Below are positions 22,101-33,345 of a stretch of DNA of 64,000 nucleotides, one piece after another; position 1 is the stretch's first letter, and each line of letters opens with the position of its first letter. Origin of the DNA: Trifolium pratense (Eukaryota; Streptophyta; Magnoliopsida; Fabales; Fabaceae); the NCBI RefSeq assembly GCF_020283565.1, contig NC_060063.1, positions 6,842,563-6,906,562 on the forward strand, in the 5' to 3' direction. The notes below the pieces were generated by a model. It saw nothing but the letters and a program-made list of their open reading frames with translations, was not told the DNA's origin and did no database searches. The translations under genes were made by a program, and so were the position numbers.

Positions 22101-24290
22101 TTCTTCTCCCACCTTCCTTTTTCTTTGGGAAACTGGTTTTGTGCTGGGTGATATTGAGAGTTTATGTGTTATCACCCCTTCGTCAATCCCTGGCATATCT
22201 GAAGGTTTCCATGCGAATAGGTCAGCGTTATCCTTCAAGATTTTGATGATTCGTCTCCTCTCCTCGCTGGGCAACGCTGTTCCCAAGCTAGTTGTCTGGT
22301 GAGGGTAATCGCCAATTTGAACCTGCTCCAGGTCTTCTATAGGGCTTACCCTTCGATCTTGGAATTCCTCCCTTGGATCCATATCTGCGCTCTCTATCAT
22401 GTTTATGCCGCCTGGAATTGCGGCTTGTCTTCTTTCGAATTTCCCGCTTGCGCTGGAAGTTCGGTGTCGTATTTTTAAGCTGGACTCGTAGCACTTCTTG
22501 GCGAGAATCTGATCGCCCCGTACTGTTCCTACTCCCCCATTCTCGAGGGGGTATTTTATTGCTAGGTATAAAGTGGACATGGCCGCCCCTAATGCGTTAA
22601 AGGCGGGTCTTCCTATAATAATATTATAGGAGGTAAAAGGAGTTTTAACTACCAGATATCGCACTTTGATAGTTTTGGCGTTGCTGCCTTCTCCAAACGT
22701 GGTAAGAAGGGAGGCGTAACCCATTACGTCCACTTGTTCGCCAGAGAACCCAACCAGGGTTCCGGAGTATGGTTGCAATTGCTCTTCTGCTAATTGCATG
22801 GCCTTGAAAGCTTCCCAGTACATAATGTCCGCTGAACTCCCCGAATCTATCAATACTCTTTTTACATCACAGTTCAAAATTTGGACTTGTATCACTAAGG
22901 GATCATCGTCATGGGGTGCTACCTCCAAACCATCCTTTGCTGTGAATGCCAAATCCGGTACGTCTAATGGCTGAGGTTGACTTATGAGGTATATCTCCGA
23001 GATGGCTCGGCGTACATACCTTTTCCTTGCTGAGCTTGATTCGCCCCCGCCTGAGAATCCCCCCGCTATTGTATTCACGGAGATTCTCCCCTTGGGAGGC
23101 TCTCTGTTTGGCCCAGGAGGGTCTCGTGGCTCCTGCCGGGGAACTTTTGGCACGACGACCCGCCCTTGGGCGGCGTCGTCAATGAATTTTCGAAGGTGTC
23201 CGCTTTTTATTAGTTCTTCAATTAAATCCCTTAAGCGGAAGCATTTTTCTGTGGAGTGACCTCTACACCTGTGATATGCGCACCAGGCGTTATCGTCCAG
23301 CCCCATGGGGATGTTACTGGTTCTCCTTGGGGGGAGGTTTGCCAAACCGGTGGCCAGAATCTCATTTAAGACGTAAACCTTTGAGGCGTTTAATGGCGTG
23401 AGGTCTTCATTGGCGGGATGATTCCTGAATTCTCTTCTGAGCGGTTGGCGGTAGGGCTTCCCATGATGCCTTTGCCATGGGTCTCCTTGGTGGCCCCCTG
23501 ATTTTGGTCGTGGGTGCTCGGGCGCTCTAGCGGCACGGCCCACGTATTCCTTCTCCTTAACGTCTCTTTGCCTTTTCTCGGCGTTACTTTCTTCGCCCTT
23601 AATATAACACTCCGCCCTCTTGTTCACCTCTTGCATCGACGAGGCTGGCTTTTGGGCTAAGGACTCATTGAAATGTCCCGCTCTTAGCCCATTGTGGAAG
23701 GCTGCCACGAACATCTCCTGATTTGGGTTTGAGACTTTGATGGTGGCTTCGCTAAATCTGGCGAGGAAGTTACGCAATGACTCGCCATGGTTTTGGCGGA
23801 TGGAGAAAAGACTGGTTGATGTGACTTTAACGTGTTTCGATCCAGCGAACTGGTGAATAAATTTTTTATGAAAGTCAGCATAACTCTCAATTGAGTTTCT
23901 TGGAAGGTTCATGTACCAACGCAGGGCGACATCCTTGAAGGTGCCGGCTAGTAATTTACACTTTAGATGTTCCGGAGCATTGATTATGGCAGTTTGTGTC
24001 CCAATTGCCATCAGGTGCTCCCTTGGATCCGTCTTTCCGTCGAAGGTAGGAAGGTGAGGAACCTTGATTGTTTCCACCACTTGGGCATCCCACAAGTGCT
24101 GTGCTAAGGGTTGTACGTCCATGACGCCCTCTCCCTCCTCCTCCTCCAAAATCAATTTCGCTCTTTCTTTCTCATTAGTTCTTTCGGCTTCGATGGCCGC
24201 AATCTGAGTTTGTAAGCGCCGAATCTCTACGACGGCGGCTTGCAGGGTGTTAACGTTAGAGTTGTCATGGTTTTCGTGTTCTCCAGCCAT
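19152..24290 (-). CDS. Gag-pol polyprotein of the Tat element, intact
   Basis: A single 1712-residue frame with no stop or shift; the ATG lies 83 bp inside the 5' LTR. Order with approximate residues: coiled start; gag core 77-190 (YADFHKKFIHQF); a variant zinc knuckle at 335-349 (C-x4-C-x2-H-x4-C, CAYHRCRGHSTEKC); aspartic protease around 482 (LIDSGSSADIMY); reverse transcriptase with YIDD near 872; first RNase H; a second RNase H around 1150-1270 (SVDGAS, NQAEYEAL, SDSQLV, RADLLSKLAS) that marks the Tat lineage; integrase with an HHCC finger at ~1363-1407 and catalytic core (DIVGPFP, SDNGTQF, QANGQAESAN). Every catalytic signature I can check is present, so the element may be autonomous. 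It makes the particle, copies its RNA and integrates it. Confidence 0.93.
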   Translation of the reverse strand: MAGEHENHDNSNVNTLQAAVVEIRRLQTQIAAIEAERTNEKERAKLILEEEEGEGVMDVQPLAQHLWDAQVVETIKVPHLPTFDGKTDPREHLMAIGTQTAIINAPEHLKCKLLAGTFKDVALRWYMNLPRNSIESYADFHKKFIHQFAGSKHVKVTSTSLFSIRQNHGESLRNFLARFSEATIKVSNPNQEMFVAAFHNGLRAGHFNESLAQKPASSMQEVNKRAECYIKGEESNAEKRQRDVKEKEYVGRAARAPEHPRPKSGGHQGDPWQRHHGKPYRQPLRREFRNHPANEDLTPLNASKVYVLNEILATGLANLPPRRTSNIPMGLDDNAWCAYHRCRGHSTEKCFRLRDLIEELIKSGHLRKFIDDAAQGRVVVPKVPRQEPRDPPGPNREPPKGRISVNTIAGGFSGGGESSSARKRYVRRAISEIYLISQPQPLDVPDLAFTAKDGLEVAPHDDDPLVIQVQILNCDVKRVLIDSGSSADIMYWEAFKAMQLAEEQLQPYSGTLVGFSGEQVDVMGYASLLTTFGEGSNAKTIKVRYLVVKTPFTSYNIIIGRPAFNALGAAMSTLYLAIKYPLENGGVGTVRGDQILAKKCYESSLKIRHRTSSASGKFERRQAAIPGGINMIESADMDPREEFQDRRVSPIEDLEQVQIGDYPHQTTSLGTALPSEERRRIIKILKDNADLFAWKPSDMPGIDEGVITHKLSISPSTKPVSQRKRKVGEERRVAIAEEVEKLKEAGFIEEIKYPSWLANVVMVKKANGKWRMCVDFTDLNKACPKDPYPLPNIDRLIDGASGCKMLSFMDAYSGYNQIKMNPSDACHTAFMSNTCNYFYNVMPFGLKNAGATYQRLMDRVFAEQIGKNLEVYIDDMVVKNSEGSRHDDDLLDIMGSVRKYNMRLNPAKCSFGVQAGKFLGFMLTSRGIEANPEKCQAIIDMRSPTSVKEVQTLTGRIAALSRFLSCAGEKGFHFFASLRKNERFSWTPECEEAFKQLKEFLASPPILTRPLPGNTLYLYLAVSDRALSSALVQEIEGEEKPIYFVSRTLRGAETRYQRIERLSLAVVVTARKLRQYFQSHQVVVKTDYPIKNVLRKPDLAGRMVAWSVELSEFDITFSPRGAIKSQRLADFVLEMSTPPTTEKTAFWTLSVDGASNVRGSGAGIVLEGPDGVMIEQSLRFAFKASNNQAEYEALIAGMKLASDMEVKELKAMSDSQLVTNQVSGKFQTKEPQLIKYVEKVKNLAKHFDSFELVYVPREQNMRADLLSKLASTKKPGSHRTVIQETIKTPSINGEEVMMVIEEEDWRSPIIRYLQKDELPKEREKAFKLRKMAAWYSMVGDKLYKRGFASPLLLCVSTEEAKRIMNEVHEGSCGSHIGSRALAGKILRAGFYWPDIHDDTAMYVRNCDKCQRHANLHHVPGEPLKSVLSPWPFFMWGVDIVGPFPVGYKQARWIIVAVDYFTKWIEAEPVSSISAEQVKIFYWKKIICRFGLPKYIVSDNGTQFASEKVVEFCQSKGIKNTFISVEHPQANGQAESANKVILRALKRRLDSKGEAWVAHISPILWSYHTTPQSSTGEAPFTMVYGSDAMIPVEINPPSWRRETTTQEENDRALEENLDMIEERRERAHFREFAIKQRAARRYNTRVKQRSFQEGDLVLKRPMGKDKGGKFAANWEGPFRVQEAFEGGAYRLETMEGKILPRTWNVANLKFYYS

Positions 24291-24353
24291 GTGAAGATGT
24301 TTGATTTTTGTCTAGTTGCTGTGATGGGCTGGGATCAAATGATTTTACCGCAG

Positions 24354-24370
24354 CCCCACGGTGGGCGCCA
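24354..24370 (-). other. Primer-binding site of the Tat element
   Basis: On the minus strand TGGCGCCCACCGTGGGG lies 3 bases inside the 5' LTR. It has the TGGCGCC start of a site complementary to a tRNA 3' end. The tRNA identity is not assigned here. Confidence 0.75.
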
Positions 24371-24373
24371 AAA

Positions 24374-24848
24374 TGTTCTGGTAAAAAACAAGGGGGTTTA
24401 TATTATTGATCAAATGGTGTGAATACACTCAGTTCAATCCCAACAACCCTGGGAGTTTAATAAGTCAGAATTCGTCCCTTTACAAATGAGAGTATGGAGC
24501 TATTTATAGAGCTTCCAGTCTTCTTCTCCAAGCAAGGGTTCCTAAAAATCCGGTCCTTAGCATCTTCTTCGGTGGTGTGGCGTGAAAATAGGGATGAGAA
24601 TCTTGGTCTCCAAGCTATGGCAGTTGCGAGAAGTTTAATTCTTCCTTCTTAAATTAGCGGTTGATGCAAGGAAGGAGAAGATATTTTCAGTAACGCAGAA
24701 TCCAATCCTTTTTTGGCGTTGTCTTAGAATTGATGGTCGCGCCCTAGCTTCTAATCGCCTGTCTTGTGTTTTACCTGCTTTGGGCTTATCATCCTTTTTA
24801 CTCTAATTGGGCTTATTGGATATTTCCTTAAGCCCATTGCCCAGTCCA
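24374..24848 (-). repeat. 5' LTR of the Tat element
   Basis: Same 475 bp as 13010-13484 by eye; TSD GTTAT follows at 24849-24853. A possible TATA signal on the minus strand is CTATAAATAGC (about 24501-24511). Confidence 0.93.
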
Positions 24849-25060
24849 GTTATCATCGATGATCAATATTTTTAATCATTTTCAAGAAGTAACTCTTGAA
24901 ATTGCAACATACAACTGATCATGTGAAAACACCGGCGACGAAACATATATCCCAACATGCTTTAAAGATTGTCTCTGACTCTTATTAATAGTCACCGCAA
25001 AAGAAATCATTATAGGAAATTGTCTCTGTTGAAATTTAAAAGTAATTCTCACGTCAGATG
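24849..25060 (-). pseudogene. Helitron helicase C-terminal fragment
   Basis: Minus-strand reading from about 25060: FQQRQFPIMISFAVTINKSQ, then SPVFSHDQLYVAISRVTS, then two in-frame TGA stops, then LKILIIDDN, continuing at 12942-13009. This is the conserved tail of plant Helitron (Rep/Pif1-like) helicases. One stop fits CGA to TGA, a transition expected at methylated CpG; the other fits GGA to TGA. The gene was probably dead, or died, independently of the retrotransposon insertion. Confidence 0.8.
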
Positions 25061-25904
25061 ATCAATATTAATCAGTGACATGACTATGGTTGTGTTTGGT
25101 TGTATTGCAAAAAAAAAAATTGATTTAGCAGAATTGAGTTTGATAATAACTTTCCAAATTTCACATGATAATATTATTCTCTAAATTTATGATCCGGTAG
25201 AAAAAAAATCATTGATCGGGAAAGACATAAAAATATTTCGTGGTGAATAATATAATCAACAATAATTTTGATATGATATACTTTTAAAATTGATGGTGCT
25301 TATCAATTATTGCACATAATTTTAATCACAATTGGTATACTTGCCATAGTGGTTGGAAATATTGCCATTGTATTATTTTTTAATAAAAATTGCAAGATAA
25401 AATGGAGGGAAAACAGGAAAAACAAATTAGGGTTTAGGGTTTGCTTGTGTATACAAGCTTATAATATAAAAGATTTGCATAGGTATCAATTATACACAAA
25501 TATTATTGTAAACCATAAACCATAAAATTAATGCCCAAGATTATTGTTGCCTAATCCACATCCACATTCTTAACAATTAAGGATAAGAGAAATGTTATTG
25601 GAACAATTTAAATTGACAACTCAAATTAAGGATCTATGCTTTTATGTTATTTGAAGTTTTCACTGTTCCCCTCTCTCTCATGTTTACTGTAGAAATCCCA
25701 GGACACAGCGCCATCATAACACATATTGTAAATCTTCCAAAATAAAAAATTCCCAGAAAAACCAAGAACAAAAATCCAGACATCAATTAAGAAAGAAAAA
25801 ACTCAAAACATTTTTAAAGCTTCCTTACCTATTAAGGTCGGGGTTAAGGTTGTACTGAGTAGTGGAGGCAACCTCATATGCTTTTGTGGCTTCCAGAGCT
25901 CATT
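25061..25904. other. No gene seen
   Basis: AT-rich, presumably more of the old Helitron on the left. A 71-residue open frame at 25310-25525 has no recognisable domain. Confidence 0.45.
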
Positions 25905-26508
25905 TTTGGGTGCTACAAGATTGTATACCGAGAGACAGTGGAGTATGTGGTATATAGACTCTAATTTTGACAACGCTTTGGATGGTCTTCATGATATGAT
26001 TCCAACTTTTGACTTTAGCAGTTTGACTAGCAAGGACCCCGTCCCCGTCCCTTCCCCCCCCCCGAGCCCAAGATGTTTCCCTGTTTAGTGAAGTTAACCT
26101 TAAATTGACTACCGGACAGAAAGCGATTTTTGGATGTTTGTCAGGATTTTCTTCTAGCTTCCCGATCGAGGGATTAGGTCTACATATGTCCTCCATAGAG
26201 TATCGCACTGTCCTCAAATATCGCCTGATGATTCCTTTATTTCCTATTGATGAGGTATGCTCTTTTGTCGTAAGACGTGTCTGGATAGATTTGAGGAGCA
26301 TGCAGTTCATTGTCGAGAACTTCTCGGCTTCAGATACAAACACGACTTTGTTCGGGATATCATTTTTGATGTTTTTAAGTGCGCATGAGTATCAGTGAAG
26401 AAAGAGACACATGTGAACTTTTTGACTGACCCACTGGAGGGGAGATCTACATTGAGGCCGACCGATATTATGGTGTATGGGTGGTTAGGAGGAAAACATG
26501 CTTGGGTG
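25905..26508 (+). pseudogene. Retroelement-derived pseudogene (plant RT-like protein, C-terminal piece)
   Basis: Frames can be followed through MSSIEYRTVLKYRLMIPLFP, then (after a shift) a region with EEHAVHCREL and YKHDFVRDIIFDVF, then a stop, then NFLTDPLEGRSTLRP and VYGWLGGKHAW. I recognise this order from a repeated plant protein usually annotated as reverse-transcriptase-related. Several shifts and stops break it. At 26509 the frame runs into the next repeat, starting TGTTGGAAC. The part from 26312 on is the left end of duplicated unit A. Confidence 0.5.
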
Positions 26509-27888
26509 TGTTGGAACAAAATTGGTTTGTGAACAATTAACTCTTAGGTTTTGATGATAACAAAAGTACAAATTGGATTTTCTAATGTATGTTCAAGTTT
26601 GCAGGATAATAGACTAAAATTCTTATGAGGAATTTTATTATGTTATTTAACATAAGTTCGTCCGTTTCATTAAATTTTGAGTTATATTTTTTCTAACTTT
26701 TTGTTAAATTTTGAGCTAATTTCTTCTAAAGGTTGTCCGCGTACGCAAATTCATTAGCTACGTGGACGATTTAAACAAAATTTGACTAAAATGACTAACT
26801 TGAAACGTTTTAAACATAAGGGACCAAATTGTAACTTAAAATAAACATAAGAGACCAAATATGCAATTAAGCCATATTAAAATTATAACTATTATACACA
26901 AGACAATAATCTTGCCCTGGCGAGTAATTTTTTAACGGGACTAATTTCGCACTATACAGTATTCGACCTATTATAATTTTTTATATTAATATATTTTTTG
27001 CATTATGTTAATAGAAAAATTATAAATTGAAATTAAAATATGTTGAAATTCTGGTATCACTGGAACGATGTTTGCCCAGATGTTCCAACAATTACTTTAA
27101 GAATAATGTTGTACTTAATGTTGGCACATCTTACGAAACATAAATAAAATGACAACAAGTAAATAAACTACGCAGGAAATTGTTAACCCAGTTCAGCAAA
27201 CAATCTACTCTGGAGGATACCAATCTAGGAAGTACTAATAGTTCTAGTTACTAAGACCTCAGCAAACCCTTAGTTTACATCTTATAACCTAGACACCACT
27301 CATGCAACTTCTATCTAGGAACTCCTAGACATGAAATCTCATCTCACTTCCACTCAACCAACACAGACAGTGTGGTTTGTAAAATGTTCAATATAATGTG
27401 GCGACAATCTCCTAGACGATACTTTACTCTTGCTTAAAAGCTTATGAGTAAATCACAATTACAATTAACAAATACAGACACTTAGACTCAATATGTAAAA
27501 CTCAAATGTATTTCGTTCAAATCAAATCCGTGTCTTGGTCTTGGTCCTCATATATATAGTGAGTTAGCACACTCTACTTTCTTCAAGATAGATAGGACGC
27601 TCCTCCATTCATAAAGATAATCTGAGCTATTTTCAATGATCATCAATGATAGATCAGAACATTGCAAAAATGTTTGAATGAGTTTAGAGAATAAAATAAG
27701 TCATACAGTTGTTCCATTAAGTCCGACTTATTTCAAAGACATCTGATTAGATCAAATTTTTATCAAACGCGCTCCTATGTGGATTTCCATATATAGCAAA
27801 TGCTCGTATTAAATGCGCGAGATTTCTTAGCAAACAACTTGTTGTAACTAATGTTGAAACATTTGGTCCAACATCTTGCTTGTATACA
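26509..27888 (+). mobile_element. Copia-like LTR-derived segment
   Basis: It starts TGTTGGAACAAAATTGGTT at a sharp break in the pseudogene, as an LTR would, and includes GGTTTTGATGATAACAAA and a passage on primer-like cloning-scale repeats seen also in B (45951-47216) and C. No right LTR end or TSD was found, so it may be a solo or truncated LTR. Confidence 0.35.
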
Positions 27889-28750
27889 CTACAAGAAAAA
27901 AGGTATTTTGCAGCGACATATGTCGTTGAGAAAAATACAAAGTTGTTGTAAAATGTGTTTTTCCCAGCGAAAATATTGTCGTTGCATGTCGTTGGTATAA
28001 GTGCTGTTGCAAAAAGTTTTGTAAGGACAATTAATGTCGCTACCATAACTAGTGTTTTTACAACAACAATGATTGTTGCCTTATATAACATAAATAATGA
28101 CTATTGTCGCTACGAAAAGGTATTTTTGTCAACAACTAAAGTCGTTACAATAAATTATTTTTTGCCAACGAAATAAATCGTTGTTATATCTTTCATATCT
28201 CAACAACAAAAATAGTTGGAATAAATTTCCAACAATAAATGTCATTTAATATAACTGAAATTATATATTTTTATTAATTATATAAAGTACTAGCATCAAT
28301 CACATTTCTAATTTAAACCGTCTTAACTATACCAAAAAAAAAATATTACATTGTAATTTTTTCTAGCAAGAAACATAAACACAAATTAATATAATATTAA
28401 AATATAAAATATTGTAAATTATCCTTGTCTACATCAAAAATGAAACAAATATAAATTATCTTGTTCTAATGAAAAGAAAAACTGAAACTGAATAGCCAAA
28501 CAAGCCACACGCAGGTAGCGAAACACAAATAACATTGCTGACGGACAAAACCAAAGGCCCCAAAAACTAAAGCCAATGGAACACTAGACAAAATCTAAAA
28601 ACTGCTAGCAAAACCAAAAAACAAAACGCAGACACGAACAAGAAGCAAACAACACCACTACAAATAAGAATTCCATGTCTTCCTCAAAGAAAGCAAACCA
28701 TTGTAAGGCTAAGGGAACTGAACGACACAAGGGCCAAAATAGCAACAATC

Positions 28751-30939
28751 TCAATTCTTCTTTATATATTTGCTTCGAACTTTTCTTTGTGAAGTAGTTG
28801 AAACACCATTACTTGAACTGCAATTTCAACACAATCAAAAGTTATTAATTTAATATGTCATTTTCTACTTTTTTTTTTTTTTTGCAAAGACAAAAAGGGC
28901 TAAAATATTAAAAACAAGAGAATGTCTAGTGAAATGTGATACATTCAGAAGCAATTCCAACTACAATCATTTTAGTACTAAATTTAGCTAAAATTATTCA
29001 ATCCACCACACTCATTTCATATTAAAACAAGAAAATTTAACGTATATAATATGACAGTTTTAATAACATAAGCAAACATCTCCATTCCAAATAAAATATT
29101 AAGGACACAAATGTATGTCAAAAGTTAGGAAATTTTACTTACGGTTTGTCTGTAGTCATGTTATTAGCTCTGTGATTAGATTCAGACTCTATAGTCAGTG
29201 CACCGGAAGATTGTCCACCCTATATAAATATTCCAAATAGCACCCATAACATATTCAATATAATAAACTAATAGAATTCTATAATATGAACTACTAATTT
29301 ATTATATTTTGTACCAAAAAGGACTATTTTTATACTTACTTGAAAATTCAGCATTTGGCGAAACATATTAGCCATTTTTGCTTCAACTTGTTTCTCCATT
29401 TCTTCTCCGATTTGTCTTTGACTCTCTTCAAACTTGGCTGTCATTTCTTCCCTCATTTTTCGTTCTTCTTGGAGTTGAGTCTCTACATCTTTTAGTTTCA
29501 TTTCCATATCATGCCTCTTTTCACACTCCTTTTTCAATTCTTCATGTAAACCTGTAACAGCTTTTCCCTTTTGTGGTTTAATTCCAGCTCCTAACCCACG
29601 ACTATAACCCGATCTCTCTCCTACAACTGATTTAAAAGCAATATTTGCAAGCATGTCTTTATCACAGTCAACATGTTCGGCTGTTGCAAGTTCTGAACAA
29701 GCTTCTTCAACCTTTGTCTATTAAAAATATTAATTATAATTAGAAATAACAAATTAATCACAATTATATATGTTCTACAAATCACTTAGCACTTAAACAT
29801 GACATACATGAATTTCCTTAGAAGCATCATCTTTCCATTCTCCATTGCTATTTGTGTGAGTCATTCGCCACAAGTCTTGAAAGTTGGGCTCTTTTTGAGT
29901 TTCAGGATCTCTCTATAAACAAATTTACATTATCACCAATTATAATTATCTATTAGTCGGCAATTCGGTGAACAATATACACACACAAAAAAAAGTTCAT
30001 AACTTTATAGATTACCGCATCATAGCTCACAGCTTGAAATGACTTCCTTCCACATCTATGTTTAATAACTTGTTTTGCTTTATTTACTTTGTTCCTTTCA
30101 CTGATTGCCTGAAAATAATACATAGAGAAATATAGTAATTGTTTACATTTAAAAGTAAATTGTCTAAATTTATAGTAGATTTAGTACAAACATACCTTAT
30201 AGTCAGGACTTGAGAAATAATCTACCAAGAACTTCCAATCTTCTTCACTTATATCTTCTGGTTTGTGTTTCAAAGCTATCTCATTTGTGTTATATTGGCT
30301 AAAATGTTGATGAAATCTACATCTATGATTACGATAGAGTCTTTTAGCGGTCTCAAGAATAACATCATTATTATGTGTTGTATTATCAATGTCAAAAGTA
30401 TCCTGCACTCAACAAATTAAAATAACACTATTGTAAGTTCTCCAAAGAAGAAATCAAATAAAATAAAAATGTACAAGATTATAATTTACCAAAACTTTTG
30501 AAACTATCTTGTCAAGTTTAGCTTGTGGTATTTTTCCCCACTTTTTGACATTAAAAGGAGCATTCTTTAGGACAACGATTGAGACCTCAGTCACAAAATT
30601 TGCAGCTCCTGGTTCAACAGCTACCATTTTATCTGCTGGAATATCAACATGCAATTTTCCAGTAGCACTCTTCTTTTTCTTTTTTGAGATACCTAAGCCA
30701 ATGGTTCTTCCTCTTCCATTTTTTCTTGTATTTGTACAATCTATTGCATTTTTACCCAAAAGAGAAATTTATGAGAAGTATAATGTGATATTTTAAGATA
30801 CTAAAATATAAGAACAAATAGTATATGAATAAGAAAAATTAAAGTTAAGCAAATTAAATAAGTAAGTACCTTGTTGACTTATAATAGCATTTGAAGAATT
30901 TGGAAGCTGATAATCTGGATCATGATTTGAGGGTGCCAT
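28751..30939 (-). CDS. TnpA-like CACTA protein (Transposase_24 type), eight exons
   Basis: Exons on the minus strand: 30870-30939, 30490-30740, 30196-30402, 30016-30108, 29808-29912, 29340-29717, 29143-29219, 28751-28817. All introns are GT...AG and every junction keeps frame, giving 415 residues from MAPSNHDPDYQLP to YIKKN and TGA. The middle (KWGKIPQAKLDKIVSK; YRNHRCRFHQHFSQYN; ISEEDWKFLVDYFSSPDYK; RNKVNKAKQ; NFQDLWRMTHT) is the plant Ptta/En/Spm transposase family that includes the TnpA-type DNA-binding protein. Exon 6 ends in a Glu/Lys coiled coil that probably mediates oligomerisation. TnpA binds subterminal repeats and brings the transposon ends together. A shared 5' end with TNP2 transcripts, as in Spm, cannot be judged here. 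Confidence 0.82.
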
Positions 30940-31778
30940 AACTAAATAAAGTAAATGACAAAACATATCAAAAATCTTTTAGAAAAAAGAAACCCATAAA
31001 ATATATGGCTGTGATGCAGAGAAAAGAAATAAGAAAAAAAAAATAATAATAAACACGCAGAAAAAAAAAAGGACACAAGAAAACTGCACAGACATAATGA
31101 AATCCAAACTCAACTAGCCAATTCTTACTTAAACCCTTTCTTCAACCCTAGATTCGTTACTTAAATACCCAATTCTTCAACCCCTTTTATTGACAATCAA
31201 ACAAAAAGAAACCCTATATTTTGATAGAGAGAAATCCAGCAGAAAAATTCCTAACAAACCCTATAAAGAAAATATGCATTCAATCAAACATTTTACCAAG
31301 ATTGATCAAGAGAAAAACGCAGCAAATCAAAGCTTGTACCTGTCGAAGAACAAAATAATTTCTATTTCCACTGATTTAGAAAGAAATTGAAAGGGGTTAA
31401 TGATCTGATTATGAAAGAAGAGGGCTTTGTTAAGTTTTTGATTTACATAGATACTACTGGAGCTAGGAGTTCCCATTATGAAGATAATGGAACAGTTATT
31501 GTAGAGAAACTGCCCACAAAAATATTTCAGCGCTAAGAAATACCGCCAATGTTTTGGTCTAATTTTTCAACGCCGCCATCTATTTAGTTTTTGGATTTTT
31601 ATCTATGATTTTTTTTGTGGTGTTACCTAATTTTTTATTTTTTTTTGTGTTTTGACTTTTAACTATAATGTCGATATTTTTGGGCATATGTTTCAAATTT
31701 ATTTAATTTATTTCTTTTAGAATGATTTTTTTTAGAGATAATCTACTACTAATATATTAAAATTAATTTAATGTACTA
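30940..31778. other. Upstream region of the TnpA-like gene
   Basis: No other gene seen. It includes AG-rich stretches (about 31010-31090) and the start-proximal leader of the minus-strand gene. No TATA box stands out. Confidence 0.4.
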
Positions 31779-32243
31779 AAAAAAAGATGATATGCTTCAA
31801 AATAGGGATAAAACAACAAAATAGAACAATATATATGCATAAAAATAGCAACAAAAGAGTTGATTATGATCAACTCAACAATCACACTAGCTTGTTCAAA
31901 AAAAAAACTCAACAATCACACTAAAAAAAGAAAAGATAAATACAATAAAAAAATTATTTTTTTTTTTTTAAGAGAAAAGAATTATTATATGCTTAATATA
32001 TATATATATAAAGAAGGAATATAAGATAAAAAAAAAAGATGATATGTTTCAAAATTGGAATAAAACAACAAAATAGAACAATATATATGCATAAAAATAG
32101 CAACAAAAGAGTTGATTATGATCAACTCAACAATCACACTAGCTTGTTCAAAAAAAAAAAACTCAACAATCACACTAAAAAAAAAAGATAAATACAATAA
32201 AAAAATTATATATTTTTTTAAAGAGAAAAGAATTATTATATGC

Positions 32244-32326
<83 letters not shown>

Positions 32327-32571
32327 AAAGAATATAAGATAAAAAAGAATATAAGATAAAAAAAAAGATGATATGTTTCAAAATAGGAATAAAACAACAA
32401 AATAGAACAATATATATGCATAAAAATAGCAACAAAAGAGTTGATTATGATCAACTCAACAATCACACTAGCTTGTTCAAAAAAAAAAAACTCAACATTC
32501 ACACTAAAAAAAAAGATAAATACAATAAAAAAATTATATATTTTTTTAAAGAGAAAAGAATTATTATATGC

Positions 32572-32662
<91 letters not shown>

Positions 32663-32872
32663 AAAGAATATAAGATAAAAAAGAATATAAGATAAAAAAA
32701 AGATGATATGTTTCAAAATAGGAATAAAACAACAAAATAGAACAATATATATGCATAAAAATAGCAACAAAAGAGTTGATTATGATCAACTCAACAATCA
32801 CACTAAAAAAAAAAGAAGATAAATACAATAAAAAAATTATTATTTTTTTAAGAGAAAAGAATTATTATATGC

Positions 32873-32937
<65 letters not shown>

Positions 32938-33062
32938 CAATATATATGCATAAAAATAGCAACAAAAGAGTTGATTATGATCAACTCAACAATCACACTA
33001 AAAAAAAAAAAGAACATTAAAAAATTATATTTTTTTTAAGAGAAAAGAATTATTATATGCTT
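31779..33062. repeat. Tandem array of ~250-350 bp units with embedded (AT)n
   Basis: Four full units and one partial repeat the order GATGATATG[C/T]TTCAAAAT, AATAGAACAATATATATGCA, GAGTTGATTATGATCAACTC (a perfect palindrome), AACAATCACACTA, then AGAGAAAAGAATTATTATAT and an (AT)n run. The AT runs differ greatly in length (about 14 to 80 bp), which accounts for most unit-length variation. Confidence 0.9.
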
Positions 33063-33153
33063 AAAAATAAGAATAAAATACGTCATAGGTAGGAATATAT
33101 AAATGAGAATAAAATAGTCAATTCTATCCCAAAAAAAAAAGAACAAAATAGTC

Positions 33154-33298
33154 CCCATGAGCTTAGCTTAATTGGTTGGGACATCAGCATTTTATATGCA
33201 GGAGCCAGGGTTCGAACCCTGGACACTCCACTTATCCATCTTTAAAGGTGGAATTTCAAGCCACTAGGCTACCTGACCAAAAAAAAAAAAAAAAAAAA
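33154..33298 (+). mobile_element. SINE, complete with TSD
   Basis: Box A GAGCTTAGCTTAATTGGTTG, box B CAGGGTTCGAACCCTGG, 3' part GCCACTAGGCTACCTGACC and an A-run of about 20. It is flanked by a 13 bp direct repeat GAACAAAATAGTC (33141-33153 and 33299-33311). RNA polymerase III-type tRNA-derived SINE of the Au-like legume type; the youngest SINE in the window. Confidence 0.9.
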
Positions 33299-33345
33299 GA
33301 ACAAAATAGTCAATAAAAAATGATAGAAAAATAAGACGAATATAT

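Larger units (their letters stand above)
13010..24848 (-). mobile_element. Complete Tat-lineage Ty3/gypsy LTR retrotransposon
   Basis: 11,839 bp, bordered by two 475 bp LTRs (13010-13484 and 24374-24848) that I could not tell apart by eye, with TSD GTTAT (13005-13009 and 24849-24853). On the minus strand the order is 5' LTR, primer-binding site, a single gag-pol frame, a 3' region of about 5.7 kb, polypurine tract, 3' LTR. A second RNase H domain after the first assigns it to the Tat lineage. There is no extra frame before gag, so it is not Ogre-like. The 3' region carries three genes on the opposite strand and a tandem array. Identical LTRs, an uninterrupted gag-pol and a clean TSD indicate very recent insertion. 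Confidence 0.93.

Noticed and set aside
19251..22600. Several plus-strand open frames opposite gag-pol
   Set aside because: They are shadows of the conserved polyprotein frame, unlike the antisense genes at 13.7-17.8 kb, which lie outside gag-pol.
27747..28176. Open frames at the left CACTA end
   Set aside because: They cross the terminal inverted repeat and read subterminal repeats.
32112..32828. Open frames translating AT microsatellites (poly Ile-Tyr)
   Set aside because: Dinucleotide repeats have no stops; not genes.
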